Origin: an uncultured Eubacterium sp.
GTDB taxonomy: Bacteria > Bacillota > Clostridia > Lachnospirales > Lachnospiraceae
Reading direction: 5' to 3'
DNA length: 53,068 nucleotides
NCBI GenBank assembly: GCA_910584875.1
Contig: CAJUDA010000023.1
Span: 1-53,068, forward strand
The notes under the pieces were generated by a model. That model worked only from the letters and a program-made list of their open reading frames with translations, made no database searches and was not told the DNA's origin. The translations under genes were made by a program, and so were the position numbers. Positions 1 through 8,760 of this stretch are shown here, in pieces (within the stretch, counting starts at the first letter, position 1; each line of letters starts with the position of its first letter).

Positions 1-106
1 TCCTGATTATCTTATGCCATAAGTGACAGATAATAAAAAGTTATCACTACTTTCCTTCTCCCTCCCTCCCAATTTCCACCAAATCACACCAAATCCACAA
101 AAGGGC

Positions 107-135
107 TTGCAATGAAAGGGAATACAGGGTAGAAT
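107..135 (+). promoter_or_regulatory. Sigma-A-type promoter for the cdaA operon
   Basis: TTGCAA at 107-112 and TAGAAT at 130-135 are separated by 17 bases. The first start codon lies about 55 bases downstream and no other good promoter is visible before cdaA, so this probably drives the four-gene unit. Bases 1-106 hold no gene that I can see; they include a pyrimidine-rich stretch near 50-70. Confidence 0.6.
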
Positions 136-189
136 TAAAACATATAGCTACAGCATGGGGTTTTTATCCATGGATTGGAGGTGTTGTCC

Positions 190-600
190 ATGCTTAGCGA
201 GGAAAAGATCAAGAAGATGATCCGGCTGTCTGATTATGAGACGGGGCAGGGGCGTATTGATCTGAAGCGTGTCCGTTATCTGAAGATGGATTATGTGAGA
301 CTGCAGGTATTAAAAACGATCGTGTCGGTATTACTGGCTTTTCTATTGATTCTTGGGATCATTACGATATATAATATAGATTATGTGCTGCAGAATGCCC
401 TGGCGCTTCCTTTACATGCGGTTGCATTCTACGGGGGAGCTGGCGTGGTGATGGTGTGCATTGTATCGATAATCGTGACATGTCGTATGGCATCCAGGGA
501 ATACGAGGAATCCCGTGCCCGTGCAGGGGAATATGAGTCTACGCTTCGGGAACTAATGGAAATTTATGAGAAAGAGGATCAGGGGGAAATACATTCATGA
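190..600 (+). CDS. Small two-helix membrane protein, first gene of the cdaA operon
   Basis: I do not recognise this 136-residue protein. The ATG at 190 is preferred over an in-frame TTG at 175 because GGAGG at 177-181 sits eight bases before it. A charged cytoplasmic N-terminus of about 35 residues is followed by two hydrophobic segments (roughly residues 37-60 and 75-97). A C-terminal tail rich in Glu and Arg (about residues 100-136) has the heptad-like spacing of a short coiled coil. The stop overlaps the next start (ATGA at 597-600), so the two genes are translationally coupled. The position at the head of a cdaA/YbbR operon suggests a role at the membrane linked to c-di-AMP or envelope control. 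That is inference from context only. Confidence 0.7.
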   Translation: MLSEEKIKKMIRLSDYETGQGRIDLKRVRYLKMDYVRLQVLKTIVSVLLAFLLILGIITIYNIDYVLQNALALPLHAVAFYGGAGVVMVCIVSIIVTCRMASREYEESRARAGEYESTLRELMEIYEKEDQGEIHS

Positions 601-1613
601 TGATGACACTTCTCGTGCTGAAGAGCAAGATTAAAAATTTTTACGAGAAATACTATCATGTGACGCGGGCAGTCATAAAGCTTATTGGCATGTTTTTCGC
701 CCTGCTGATTGTGACCGGGCAGCTGGATTATAGTGATTTCCTTGGGCAGTACTGGGTTCTGGCGGCGGTTTCCCTGTTGTGCGCAGTGACGCCGGACGGA
801 GTATCTGCTGTGTGTCTCCTTTTGCTGATCTGTGGGGAGGTATCAGGGGTATCCGTGCTTCTGGGGGCGTCAGTATTGTTGTTCATTTTTGTATACATTC
901 TTTTGTATGGGAGATATGAAAAGAGGCAGTATTGGATTATCTTTCTTATCCCTGTTCTGACTCCGGTTTATATTGGATATGCTATACCGATCGTAGCGGC
1001 GCTGCTTGGCTCGCCGGTAGTGCTTCCGGCGCTGGTCGTGGGCGTATTGCTGCAGTATACCATACAGGGAGTGAACCTGTATGCATCGGCGTTGGCGGGA
1101 GGTGCCGGATCGGATGAAATATTGTCTTCCCTGCAATATCTGATCAGATACCTGATGCAGAACCGGATGTTTTATGTGACAGTTCTTGCCTTCTGTCTGA
1201 CTTTTCTCTGTGTTTATATGATTCGGAGAGGGAAGTTTAAACATGGTCCCCAGATCGCGATCCTTGTAGGGGCGATTTTGCTTATGTCCGTGCAGATGCT
1301 GAGTAATATTGCACTGGAGCTGGAGATGAACCTGGTGATGCTGACTGTACAGGTGGCAGTTTCGATGGTGATCGCCTATATTATCCAGTTTTTCCATATC
1401 ACACTGGACTATCATGGGACAAAGAAACTGCAGTTTGAGGATGATGAGTATTATTATTATGTGACGGCGGTCCCCAAATTTAAAGTGGCGGTTGTAGACC
1501 GGACTGTGACGAGGATTCTGCCGGGTGAGGAAGAGGAAGATCTTGATCTGAAGCAGGAGCTGGAAAAGGCACTGCGGGAAGAAGAGGAAGAGGCGCAATC
1601 GGATGCCAGATAA
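597..1613 (+). CDS. Polytopic membrane protein with acidic C-terminal tail, in the cdaA operon
   Basis: This 338-residue protein matches no family that I can name. It starts at the ATG overlapping the previous stop. Most of residues 20-270 is hydrophobic, with perhaps eight membrane segments interrupted by short loops such as a Gly/Ala/Ser-rich one near residues 160-172. The last 65 residues are soluble: a short Tyr-rich stretch, a small basic strand-forming segment, then a run of Glu and Asp with a helical Glu/Lys pattern. The gene lies 25 bases before cdaA and is probably co-transcribed with it. A transporter or a membrane scaffold for the cyclase are both possible. Confidence 0.7.
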   Translation: MMMTLLVLKSKIKNFYEKYYHVTRAVIKLIGMFFALLIVTGQLDYSDFLGQYWVLAAVSLLCAVTPDGVSAVCLLLLICGEVSGVSVLLGASVLLFIFVYILLYGRYEKRQYWIIFLIPVLTPVYIGYAIPIVAALLGSPVVLPALVVGVLLQYTIQGVNLYASALAGGAGSDEILSSLQYLIRYLMQNRMFYVTVLAFCLTFLCVYMIRRGKFKHGPQIAILVGAILLMSVQMLSNIALELEMNLVMLTVQVAVSMVIAYIIQFFHITLDYHGTKKLQFEDDEYYYYVTAVPKFKVAVVDRTVTRILPGEEEEDLDLKQELEKALREEEEEAQSDAR

Positions 1614-1638
1614 ATAGAAAGAAGGACGGAGAACAGAT

Positions 1639-2520
1639 ATGGATGCAATTATAAGCTTTTTTCGGAATTATGTGGTGTGGCTGACGATACCAGAATTTAC
1701 GATAACCGATTTTCTGGAGATCGTGATCATTGCCTATGCGTTTTATCATATTATATTGTGGATCAAAGATACGAGGGCGTGGATGCTGCTAAAGGGGATG
1801 CTTCTGCTCGGTCTGATCTTTCTTGCCGCTGTGATCCTGGAGATGAATGTTGTGCTGTGGGTATTCCGGAATGCGATGGTCGTGGGAATCATGGCATTGC
1901 TGGTGATCTTTCAGCCGGAGCTCCGGGGAGCCCTGGAACAGCTGGGGAGGAAAAATATTCTGACCAATCTGGCATCCTTTGACAGCCAGAAGGGGAAGAA
2001 TGAACGGTATACGGAAAAAAGTATCCAGGCGATCGTCAAGGCGACCTATGATATGGCGAAGGTAAAGACAGGGGCGCTGATCGTAGTGGAGAAAGAGATC
2101 CAGTGCCGGGAATATGAGCGGACGGGGATTCCGATCGATGCGGAGATCAGCAGTCAGCTCATTGTCAATATATTTGAGCACAATACACCGCTTCACGACG
2201 GCGCTGTGCTGGTGAGAGATAACCGTATCGTGGCAGCGACCTGTTATCTGCCTTTGTCAAATAATCTGCAGGTCAGCAAAGAACTGGGCACCAGGCATCG
2301 GGCAGGACTGGGAATCAGCGAGGTGTCGGACTCCCTGACGGTGATCGTATCCGAAGAGACGGGCTTTGTTTCCCTTGCATGTGATGGAAAGCTGTATCGG
2401 AAGATCGACGCGGATACGCTGCAGCTGCGGCTCAGTGAGGCGGCACGGCATAGTCTCGAAGGCAGGAAGAAAAAATGGTGGAAGGGAAGGCGTAAGAATG
2501 AAAAACAAGATAACGACTAA
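1639..2520 (+). CDS. cdaA: Diadenylate cyclase CdaA (c-di-AMP synthase)
   Basis: CdaA makes cyclic di-AMP from two ATP at the inner face of the membrane. The 293-residue length is usual for the family. Three N-terminal membrane segments occupy about residues 20-80, followed by a DisA_N (DAC) domain at about 110-250. Both signature motifs are present: DGA at residues 187-189 and RHR at 219-221. An ACGGAG ribosome site precedes the ATG. The C-terminus is a Lys/Arg-rich tail. The gene overlaps the downstream YbbR gene by 23 bases, which matches the known cdaA-cdaR pairing in Firmicutes. The usual third partner, glmM, does not follow; a terminator closes the operon after the YbbR gene. Confidence 0.95.
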   Translation: MDAIISFFRNYVVWLTIPEFTITDFLEIVIIAYAFYHIILWIKDTRAWMLLKGMLLLGLIFLAAVILEMNVVLWVFRNAMVVGIMALLVIFQPELRGALEQLGRKNILTNLASFDSQKGKNERYTEKSIQAIVKATYDMAKVKTGALIVVEKEIQCREYERTGIPIDAEISSQLIVNIFEHNTPLHDGAVLVRDNRIVAATCYLPLSNNLQVSKELGTRHRAGLGISEVSDSLTVIVSEETGFVSLACDGKLYRKIDADTLQLRLSEAARHSLEGRKKKWWKGRRKNEKQDND

Positions 2521-3781
2521 TTTGTTTTTGAAAATCTTATCCGTCGTTGTGGCATTTCTTTTCTGGCTTGTGATCATTAATGTGACGGATCCGACGATGG
2601 CGAAGACATTTCGGAATATTCCGGTAAAAATACTGAACGAAAATGTGATCACATCGGCAAACCAGGTATATGAGATTGAGTCTGGTGATACGGTTAATGT
2701 AACGGTAAAAGGGAAAAGAAGTTTTGTGGAAAAACTTACGTCAGCAGATTTTACAGCGACGGCAGATCTCAGTGAACTGTCTAAGGTAAATGCGGTTGGC
2801 ATTGCCGTTCAGCTGAAAAAGCAGTCGCGTTCCGGCGTCGATGTGGAGTGGGGAAATGCTGTTCTCAAAGTAAATCTCGAACAAAGGGAGACGAAGAAAT
2901 TCCGTGTCGAGGTAGTGCATGAGGGTGAATTGAGTGAGAATTATGTGCTGGGCAATATCGTGGCGCAGCCAAATATTGTCGAAGTGTCCTGTGGCGAGTC
3001 AAAATTCAAAAAGATCGATCATGTAGGGGTTATGGTGTCACTCAATGGGGAAAGTGAAGATTTTGAGAAACGGTACAAACCGATCCTGTACAATGAGGAC
3101 GGGGAGGTGATCGACAGCAGCAATGTAACTTTTAGTAATGATACGATAAAAGTATCGACACAGGTCCTTGCTACAAAAGAAATTCCGCTGTATGTGGAAG
3201 CCAAAGGAAAACCGGCATCCGGCTATCGGCTGGTGGGGACCGACTTCAGACCGGAGACCATACAGGTATACGGATCGAAGGAGGTGCTCGGAAAAACCAT
3301 TTCCATCAAAATTCCGGTGAGCGTAGCAGGAGCAAAGAAAGATGTCGAGAGAGAGATCCGACTGGACCGTTATCTGCCGGCGGGATTATCTACCGTCAGC
3401 GATATGACGACGGTGTCCGTGCGCTGTCAGATTGAGAAAAACGGATCCCGGTCATTTGTCATGACCCCTTCTGACGTGGCTGTCAAGAACCTGCCGAGCA
3501 ATTATACGATGGAGTTTGAAGACGAATCGATTAAATATTCCGTGGTAGTTACTGGTAAAGAGGAAGATCTGAGCGATCTGGTATTGAATGATCTGGGAGC
3601 TTATGTTGATCTGAGGGGACTTTCCCTTGGCATTCATACACTGGAAGTGAGATACAATCTGCCGGATGGAGTCAAGCTGAAAAATGGTGCGAGGGTCCGG
3701 GTGATACTGAGAAATCAGACGGGTGCCAGCGAGACGCCGCCACCGGCGACACTGATACCTTCTGCACCGCCAGAGGAATAG
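2498..3781 (+). CDS. cdaR: YbbR-domain protein, CdaR-like regulator of CdaA
   Basis: CdaR-type proteins are anchored by one N-terminal helix and carry extracytoplasmic YbbR repeats that modulate CdaA. This 427-residue protein fits: a hydrophobic segment at about residues 8-28 is followed by a series of roughly 80-residue beta-rich repeats (I see about four). It ends in a Pro/Thr/Ala-rich tail. The ATG at 2498 is chosen because a GGAAGGGAAGG ribosome site lies just upstream and the protein then opens with its anchor; the reading frame is open further upstream, inside cdaA. The 23-base overlap with cdaA indicates coupled translation. Confidence 0.9.
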   Translation: MKNKITTNLFLKILSVVVAFLFWLVIINVTDPTMAKTFRNIPVKILNENVITSANQVYEIESGDTVNVTVKGKRSFVEKLTSADFTATADLSELSKVNAVGIAVQLKKQSRSGVDVEWGNAVLKVNLEQRETKKFRVEVVHEGELSENYVLGNIVAQPNIVEVSCGESKFKKIDHVGVMVSLNGESEDFEKRYKPILYNEDGEVIDSSNVTFSNDTIKVSTQVLATKEIPLYVEAKGKPASGYRLVGTDFRPETIQVYGSKEVLGKTISIKIPVSVAGAKKDVEREIRLDRYLPAGLSTVSDMTTVSVRCQIEKNGSRSFVMTPSDVAVKNLPSNYTMEFEDESIKYSVVVTGKEEDLSDLVLNDLGAYVDLRGLSLGIHTLEVRYNLPDGVKLKNGARVRVILRNQTGASETPPPATLIPSAPPEE

Positions 3782-3800
3782 TGACATTAGAAAATAAAAA

Positions 3801-3834
3801 AACGGCGATGGGCAGTCAGCCCTCGCCGTTTTTT
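3801..3834. terminator. Bidirectional intrinsic terminator
   Basis: A GC-rich stem (AACGGCGATGGGC pairing with GCCCTCGCCGTT, one bulged T) is flanked by A7 on the left and T6 on the right. It can therefore stop both the rightward cdaA operon and the leftward carboxyltransferase gene. Confidence 0.9.
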
Positions 3835-3868
3835 GTGCGCCATCTGGCGTCTGTTTTTATGAATGATA

Positions 3869-5377
3869 CTATAATGGAATATTTCCATGCTTTTTCTGAA
3901 CGCTGTCCATCGCTCTTTTGTCCGAGAGGATCATGATATCTCCGTAAATCCTTTCCCGGGTCGCTTCCGGTTTGATGATCTCGTCTACATAGCCGTGCAT
4001 GGCAGCGATGCTCGGGTTCATGAACTTTTCGTTGTACTCATCAATTTTTTCCTGGCGGAACGCCGCTTTTGCTGCCGGATCAAGATTTTTCATCTGTTTG
4101 CCATAGAGGATGTCGGCAGCGCCGTCCGCTCCCATGACAGCGATCTCTGCTGTCGGCCAGGCGTATACAAAGTCAGCGCGCAGGTGTTTGCTGCTCATGG
4201 CGATGTAAGCGCCGCCATATGCCTTGCGGAGTATGATGTTGATCTTGATCGTAGTGGCCTCCGAATAAGCGTAGAGAAGTTTTGCACCGTGCCGGATGAT
4301 CCCTTTGTATTCCTGCTCTTTTCCCGGGAAGAAGCCCGGTACGTCCGTCAGGGTAATGATGGGAAGATTGAAACAGTCGCAGAAGCGGATAAAGCGTGCC
4401 GCCTTATCCGAAGAATCACAATCAAGGGCGCCAGCCATAAATTTGGGCTGGTCGGCGATGATACCGATCGCAACTCCTTTGATCCGTCCAAATCCGACTA
4501 CGATATTCCTGGCGAACTCTTCCTGTATCTCGAGGAAGGAATCCTCATCGACAATGCCGTTGATCACATCATGTACATCATATGCCTGATTGCTCTGCTC
4601 CGGTATGATATCCGACAGTCGGTCATTGAAGCTGACATTGCTGTTGTAGGTGGGGATGGAAGGGGCGTTGCTGTGCAGATAACCTTCTTCGTAGCAGGGA
4701 GGGATGATGGCGATCAGCTCCCGTACCCGTTTGAAACATTCCTTCTCATCCGGCATATGGAAATGTGCCACGCCGCTTCTGGCTGCATGGACATTGGCTC
4801 CGCCCAGGGCGTCTGCCGTGATATCTTCGTTTGTCACACTCTTGATCACTTTTGGTCCGGTCACGAACATCTGGCTGATGTTATCGATCACGAAAATGAA
4901 ATCCGTGATGCCGGGGGAATAGACAGCACCGCCGGCGCAGTTTCCGGCAATAATTGAAATCTGCGGGATATAACCGGAAGCCATCGTGTTGTAATAGAAA
5001 ATCTCACCATAGCCGGCGAGTGCATTTACGCCTTCCTGGATCCGGGCGCCACCGGAATCATTGATGCCGATCACCGGGCAGCGGCTCTCGATCGCAAGCC
5101 GGATGGCATTGGCGATCTTAAAACCATGCTGTTTGCCAAGGGTACCGCCGATGACGGTGAAATCCTCCGAATAAATAACGACCTTCTGACCGCCGATGGT
5201 TCCGTAGCCGGTGATAACGCCGTCATAAGGGAACTGCCCTTTTTTGATATTGAAAGCATCCTCCAGATTTGTAATGTTAGAACCGATTTCGCGGAAGGAG
5301 TCTTCATCCAGAAGCATGCAGATCCGCTCCAGGGCATGAAGTTTTCCTAATTTATGCTGTTTTTCCATATTATACAT
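3869..5377 (-). CDS. Biotin-dependent acyl-CoA carboxyltransferase subunit
   Basis: The 502-residue protein has the two-lobed crotonase-like fold of acyl-CoA carboxyltransferases: propionyl/acetyl-CoA carboxylase beta chains and the alpha subunits of methylmalonyl-CoA and glutaconyl-CoA decarboxylases. Visible hallmarks are the DSGGARIQEG acyl-CoA-binding loop, the NCAGGAVYSP oxyanion-type loop in the N-lobe, and DVPGF and GGAYIAM in the C-lobe. These enzymes move CO2 between biotin and an acyl-CoA. The start at 5377 is chosen because CCTCC at 5386-5390 (GGAGG on this strand) sits eight bases upstream, inside a longer open frame. No biotin carrier, biotin carboxylase or decarboxylase membrane subunit is adjacent, so partners must be elsewhere. 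Carboxylase or sodium-pump decarboxylase function cannot be told apart here. Confidence 0.9.
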   Translation of the reverse strand: MYNMEKQHKLGKLHALERICMLLDEDSFREIGSNITNLEDAFNIKKGQFPYDGVITGYGTIGGQKVVIYSEDFTVIGGTLGKQHGFKIANAIRLAIESRCPVIGINDSGGARIQEGVNALAGYGEIFYYNTMASGYIPQISIIAGNCAGGAVYSPGITDFIFVIDNISQMFVTGPKVIKSVTNEDITADALGGANVHAARSGVAHFHMPDEKECFKRVRELIAIIPPCYEEGYLHSNAPSIPTYNSNVSFNDRLSDIIPEQSNQAYDVHDVINGIVDEDSFLEIQEEFARNIVVGFGRIKGVAIGIIADQPKFMAGALDCDSSDKAARFIRFCDCFNLPIITLTDVPGFFPGKEQEYKGIIRHGAKLLYAYSEATTIKINIILRKAYGGAYIAMSSKHLRADFVYAWPTAEIAVMGADGAADILYGKQMKNLDPAAKAAFRQEKIDEYNEKFMNPSIAAMHGYVDEIIKPEATRERIYGDIMILSDKRAMDSVQKKHGNIPL

Positions 5378-5452
5378 ACCGTTTTCCTCCATTCAGCTGC
5401 ATTATGGTTTTCTGCCGGTCCATAATAAAGGATGGCAAAAAATCACATATAT

Positions 5453-5480
5453 ATGATAGCATATGGGGAGAATATGTCAA
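5453..5480 (-). promoter_or_regulatory. Promoter for the carboxyltransferase gene
   Basis: On the minus strand TTGACA (5475-5480) and TATCAT (5453-5458) are separated by 16 bases, about 75 bases upstream of the start codon. Confidence 0.6.
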
Positions 5481-5507
5481 TAATATGTTGAAATTATTGT
5501 AGAAGAG

Positions 5508-5537
5508 TTGACGAACAGAGCAGTATGGTGCTATAAT
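5508..5537 (+). promoter_or_regulatory. Promoter for the wall-polymer operon starting at 5573
   Basis: TTGACG (5508-5513) and a perfect TATAAT (5532-5537) are separated by 18 bases. This leaves a short leader of about 30 bases before the exporter permease gene. It is back to back with the carboxyltransferase promoter. Confidence 0.75.
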
Positions 5538-5572
5538 CAAATGATTGAAAAAGAAAAAGGACGGTTTAGAGA

Positions 5573-6385
5573 ATGAAACAGTTTTTTTTGAATTTTAAGA
5601 AATACAGCTATCTGCTTGGACAGCTTGTCAAGAAAAATATCAAACTCCGTTACCGGAGGTCTTATCTGGGAATCCTGTGGACGCTGATCGAACCATTGCT
5701 CACGATGATCGTACTGTCTGTCGTGTTTGGCGGTCTTCTGGGAAGAAATGGAAGGGACGCCGCCTTTGAAGGTGTGCCGTTTCCTGTATATGTCCTGACG
5801 GGACGTCTGCTGTATTCGTTCTTTTCTTCCGCCACGAACAGTGCCATGAAATCGATCCGTTCTAACAGTGCCATGATCAAGAAGGTGTATGTGCCAAAAT
5901 ATATCTATCCCTTCTCTGGCATTCTGGCGAATTTTGTGATATTTCTCATCTCTCTTGTCGTATTGTTTGGGGTTATGGTTTTCTTTGTCACTACCGGGGC
6001 ATATAAAGCACCAATGAATGGTTACATGCTTTTGTCAGTGATCCCGCTGCTGAACCTGTTTGTCCTTGCCATGGGAGTGGGGATGATCCTGGCGACGCTG
6101 TGTGTATTCTTCCGGGACATTGAATATCTATGGAGCGTTATATTGATGCTTATTATGTACTGCAGTGCGATTTTCTATTTTGTGGATAATATGGGTGACT
6201 CCACACAGAGACTGATCAAGCTGAATCCTCTTTTTGGAGTGATCAATAATTTCCGGCGCGCTTTTTTTGGACAACCGTTTGATATGACACTGCTTTTGTA
6301 TACGTCGGTGTTTGCCATTGCAGCACTGCTGGTGGGGATGTTTGTTTTCTACCGGAAACAGGATTCCTTTATTCTGAATATATAG
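5573..6385 (+). CDS. ABC-2 type polysaccharide/teichoic acid exporter permease (TagG/Wzm-like)
   Basis: This 270-residue membrane protein is the permease half of an ABC exporter that flips lipid-linked wall polymer across the membrane. The length, six predicted membrane segments and the amphipathic N-terminal region with the conserved YRRSYLGILWTLIEP motif are typical of the ABC-2/TagG/Wzm family. It is followed after 12 bases by its ATPase partner. A T8 run at codons 4-6 near the start is a potential slippage site. The pairing with tagD and a TagB-like gene argues for a phosphopolyol-type polymer, although Wzm-type exporters also carry O-antigen-like glycans. Confidence 0.93.
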   Translation: MKQFFLNFKKYSYLLGQLVKKNIKLRYRRSYLGILWTLIEPLLTMIVLSVVFGGLLGRNGRDAAFEGVPFPVYVLTGRLLYSFFSSATNSAMKSIRSNSAMIKKVYVPKYIYPFSGILANFVIFLISLVVLFGVMVFFVTTGAYKAPMNGYMLLSVIPLLNLFVLAMGVGMILATLCVFFRDIEYLWSVILMLIMYCSAIFYFVDNMGDSTQRLIKLNPLFGVINNFRRAFFGQPFDMTLLLYTSVFAIAALLVGMFVFYRKQDSFILNI

Positions 6386-6397
6386 GAGGGGATAAAC

Positions 6398-7150
6398 ATG
6401 GCAAGGCAGCCAGTGGCTTTGAAAGTCGAACATGTAAGTATGAAATTTAATCTGAGTTCCGAGAAAGTGGATAATATTAAAGAATATCTGATCAAGATGA
6501 TAAAAAAAGAATTGATGTTCCAGGAGTTCTGGGCTCTGCGGGATATTAATTTTGAGGTGCGCAGGGGAGACCGCCTGGGGATCATGGGGCTGAATGGTGC
6601 CGGCAAGAGTACCCTGCTCAAAATTGTATCCGGGGTGCTGAAGGCGACAGAAGGAAATGTGTCGATCCATGGCAAGATCGCCCCTCTGCTGGAACTGGGC
6701 GCCGGGTTTGACCGGCAGTATACCGGAGGCGAAAATATTTTTCTTTATGGCGCCATGCTGGGGCACAGCAAGGAATTTCTCATGGAAAAATATAAAGAGA
6801 TCGTAGAATTTTCAGAACTTGGCAGCTTTATTGATGTGCCGGTGAAAAATTATTCATCAGGGATGCGTGCGCGGCTGGGCTTTGCTGTGGCAACAGTAGT
6901 AGAACCGGATATATTGATCCTGGATGAAGTGCTGAGCGTCGGGGATGCCAGGTTCAGAAAGAAATGTGAAAAGCGGATCCAGAGTATGTTTGACAAAGGG
7001 GTGACAGTGCTGTTTGTCTCGCATTCCACGCCTCAGGTACTGCGGATTTGTAATAAAGGAATACTGCTCGAACAGGGGCGTCTGATCGCCCAGGGAAGTG
7101 CAGAAGATGTAGTAAGCTTTTACGAGGCAAAGATGAGTGAAAACCAGTAA
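6398..7150 (+). CDS. ABC exporter ATPase (TagH/Wzt-like)
   Basis: The 250-residue protein is the ATP-binding partner of the preceding permease. Walker A GLNGAGKST lies at residues 64-72. The signature YSSGMRARLGFA and Walker B ILILDEVLSVGDA follow, then the switch His in VSHS. The family-typical ELGAGFD segment after Walker A is present. It lacks the extra C-terminal carbohydrate-binding domain of long Wzt proteins, as TagH-like and many KpsT-like ATPases do. A strong AGGAGGGG ribosome site precedes the ATG. Confidence 0.94.
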   Translation: MARQPVALKVEHVSMKFNLSSEKVDNIKEYLIKMIKKELMFQEFWALRDINFEVRRGDRLGIMGLNGAGKSTLLKIVSGVLKATEGNVSIHGKIAPLLELGAGFDRQYTGGENIFLYGAMLGHSKEFLMEKYKEIVEFSELGSFIDVPVKNYSSGMRARLGFAVATVVEPDILILDEVLSVGDARFRKKCEKRIQSMFDKGVTVLFVSHSTPQVLRICNKGILLEQGRLIAQGSAEDVVSFYEAKMSENQ

Positions 7151-7185
7151 ATACTATGTTGGAAAATTTTCAGGAGGAAACTAAA

Positions 7186-7578
7186 ATGAAGAAAGTGATA
7201 ACTTATGGAACATTTGATCTGCTGCATGTGGGACATATTAACCTGCTGCGCCGCGCCAGAGAACTGGGGGACTATCTGATCGTAGTGCTCTCATCGGATG
7301 AATTTAATGCCGGGAAGGGGAAGCAGGCATACCATTCCTACGAGGACCGCAAAGTAATCCTCGAGGCGGTCCGCTATGTGGATGAGGTTATACCGGAATA
7401 CACATGGGAACAGAAGATCGATGATGTGAAAAATAATAATGTCGATGTGTTTGTGATGGGAAATGACTGGGAAGGCAAATTTGACTTTCTGAAAGAATAC
7501 TGTGAGGTAGTATATCTTCCCCGGACAGAGGGGATATCAACGACGAAGATCAAGAATGATCTGAATGTGAAAGAATGA
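7186..7578 (+). CDS. tagD: Glycerol-3-phosphate cytidylyltransferase (TagD)
   Basis: TagD makes CDP-glycerol from CTP and sn-glycerol-3-phosphate, the donor for glycerol-phosphate wall polymers. At 130 residues it is full length. It opens with the nucleotidyltransferase motif GTFDLLHVGH (residues 8-17) and ends with RTEGISTTKI, both diagnostic. The ATG at 7186 follows AGGAGGAAA and is preferred to an upstream in-frame ATG at 7156. It lies between the ABC exporter and a CDP-glycerol transferase, which supports its assignment. Confidence 0.96.
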   Translation: MKKVITYGTFDLLHVGHINLLRRARELGDYLIVVLSSDEFNAGKGKQAYHSYEDRKVILEAVRYVDEVIPEYTWEQKIDDVKNNNVDVFVMGNDWEGKFDFLKEYCEVVYLPRTEGISTTKIKNDLNVKE

Positions 7579-7582
7579 TAGT

Positions 7583-8698
7583 ATGATAAAGAAAGCAGGA
7601 TATTATTTATTTGCTGCGTTTTTTGCACTGTTCCGGCTGTTTCCGTTAAGGGAGGACAAGGTCTTTTTTGTGGCAACCCATGACGACAGCCCGGAGGGAA
7701 ATGTGGGGATCGTGGCAGAGGCGCTGCGCAGAAGAAGACCGGAAATGAAGCTGTGTTTCCTGACACGGCGGGATGGGATCCGGCATCCTATTACTTTTTT
7801 TGTCATCCGGGCATATCAGATGGCAACCTCGGGAACGATATTTATGGACAATGAATTTATGCCTATGGCGTACACACGAGTCCACCCAAAAGCGAAGGTA
7901 GTGCAGCTGTGGCACGGAACGGGGAGCATCAAGAGGATCGGGCTGGATGTGGAGACCGGGCAGGTGGCGGAGCTGGCAAAGAGAGCAAATCGGCGTATCA
8001 CACATCTGATCGTCAACTCAGAACGGATGAAAAAGCAGTATGCCAGAGCGTTTGGTGTCCCGGAAGAAAAAACGTATGTGCTGGGGCTGCCGCGGACCGA
8101 TCTGATCCTGGACGGGGAATGCATGGAGCAGAAAAGGGAGATCTTTTATGCGAAGTATCCACAGCTGAGAGCAAAAAAATGTGTGCTGTATGCCCCGACC
8201 TTCCGTGATGATGAGGTAGATGATCCACGGCTTGCACTGGATCTGGCGGAGTGGACGAGGCAGGCGGACCAGGACGAAGTGCTGCTTTTGCGCCTTCATC
8301 CTCATGTGGCGGCTAACTTTTCTGAAGATGTACTGGCTGCGTATGGGGATTCTGTGATCAATGTATCGGCGTATCCTGGTGTCACTACACTTCTGGCAGT
8401 GGCAGATTGTCTGATCACGGATTATTCGTCCATTATTTATGAATATTGCCTGTTTGACCGCCCTATGATCTTTTATGCCTATGATCTGCAGAAATTCCGT
8501 GAAAACGGAAGGGATTTCTATGAGGATTATGAGAACTATGTGCCCGGGCCTGTGGTGCAGAACCAGTCAGATCTTGTAAAGATCTGGCGTCAGGAGGGGG
8601 AATGGAAGGAAAAAGTGGCGGATTTTCGCAGGGAAGTTTATGAATTTCTGGATAAAAATGCGGTTAACAGACTTTTTGAATTGATTTTTCACATATAA
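7583..8698 (+). CDS. CDP-glycerol:poly(glycerophosphate) glycerophosphotransferase, TagB-like
   Basis: This peripheral membrane enzyme transfers glycerol-phosphate from CDP-glycerol to a lipid-linked acceptor. The 371-residue length matches the TagB type (primase) rather than the larger TagF polymerase. Key residues are seen: the WHGTG loop with His111, the second His motif RLHPH at about 237-241, and the CDP-binding ITDYSSIIYEY segment. A short hydrophobic stretch at the N-terminus may dock it at the membrane. It starts four bases after tagD, so the two are coupled. One to several units could be added; that is not predictable from sequence. Confidence 0.9.
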   Translation: MIKKAGYYLFAAFFALFRLFPLREDKVFFVATHDDSPEGNVGIVAEALRRRRPEMKLCFLTRRDGIRHPITFFVIRAYQMATSGTIFMDNEFMPMAYTRVHPKAKVVQLWHGTGSIKRIGLDVETGQVAELAKRANRRITHLIVNSERMKKQYARAFGVPEEKTYVLGLPRTDLILDGECMEQKREIFYAKYPQLRAKKCVLYAPTFRDDEVDDPRLALDLAEWTRQADQDEVLLLRLHPHVAANFSEDVLAAYGDSVINVSAYPGVTTLLAVADCLITDYSSIIYEYCLFDRPMIFYAYDLQKFRENGRDFYEDYENYVPGPVVQNQSDLVKIWRQEGEWKEKVADFRREVYEFLDKNAVNRLFELIFHI

Positions 8699-8760
8699 TG
8701 GTTTATAATTATTTGCGTGTTGTAGTAGGGAAGATACGATAGAGAATACGGAGGTTTAAA

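Noticed and set aside
870..1598. Minus-strand open frame of 242 codons
   Set aside because: Antisense to the second gene of the cdaA operon, His/Gln/Arg-rich low-information sequence typical of a shadow frame.
3887..4957. Long plus-strand open frame of 356 codons
   Set aside because: It lies entirely antisense to the well-supported carboxyltransferase gene, has no ribosome site or recognisable motif, and is a shadow of that gene's codon bias.
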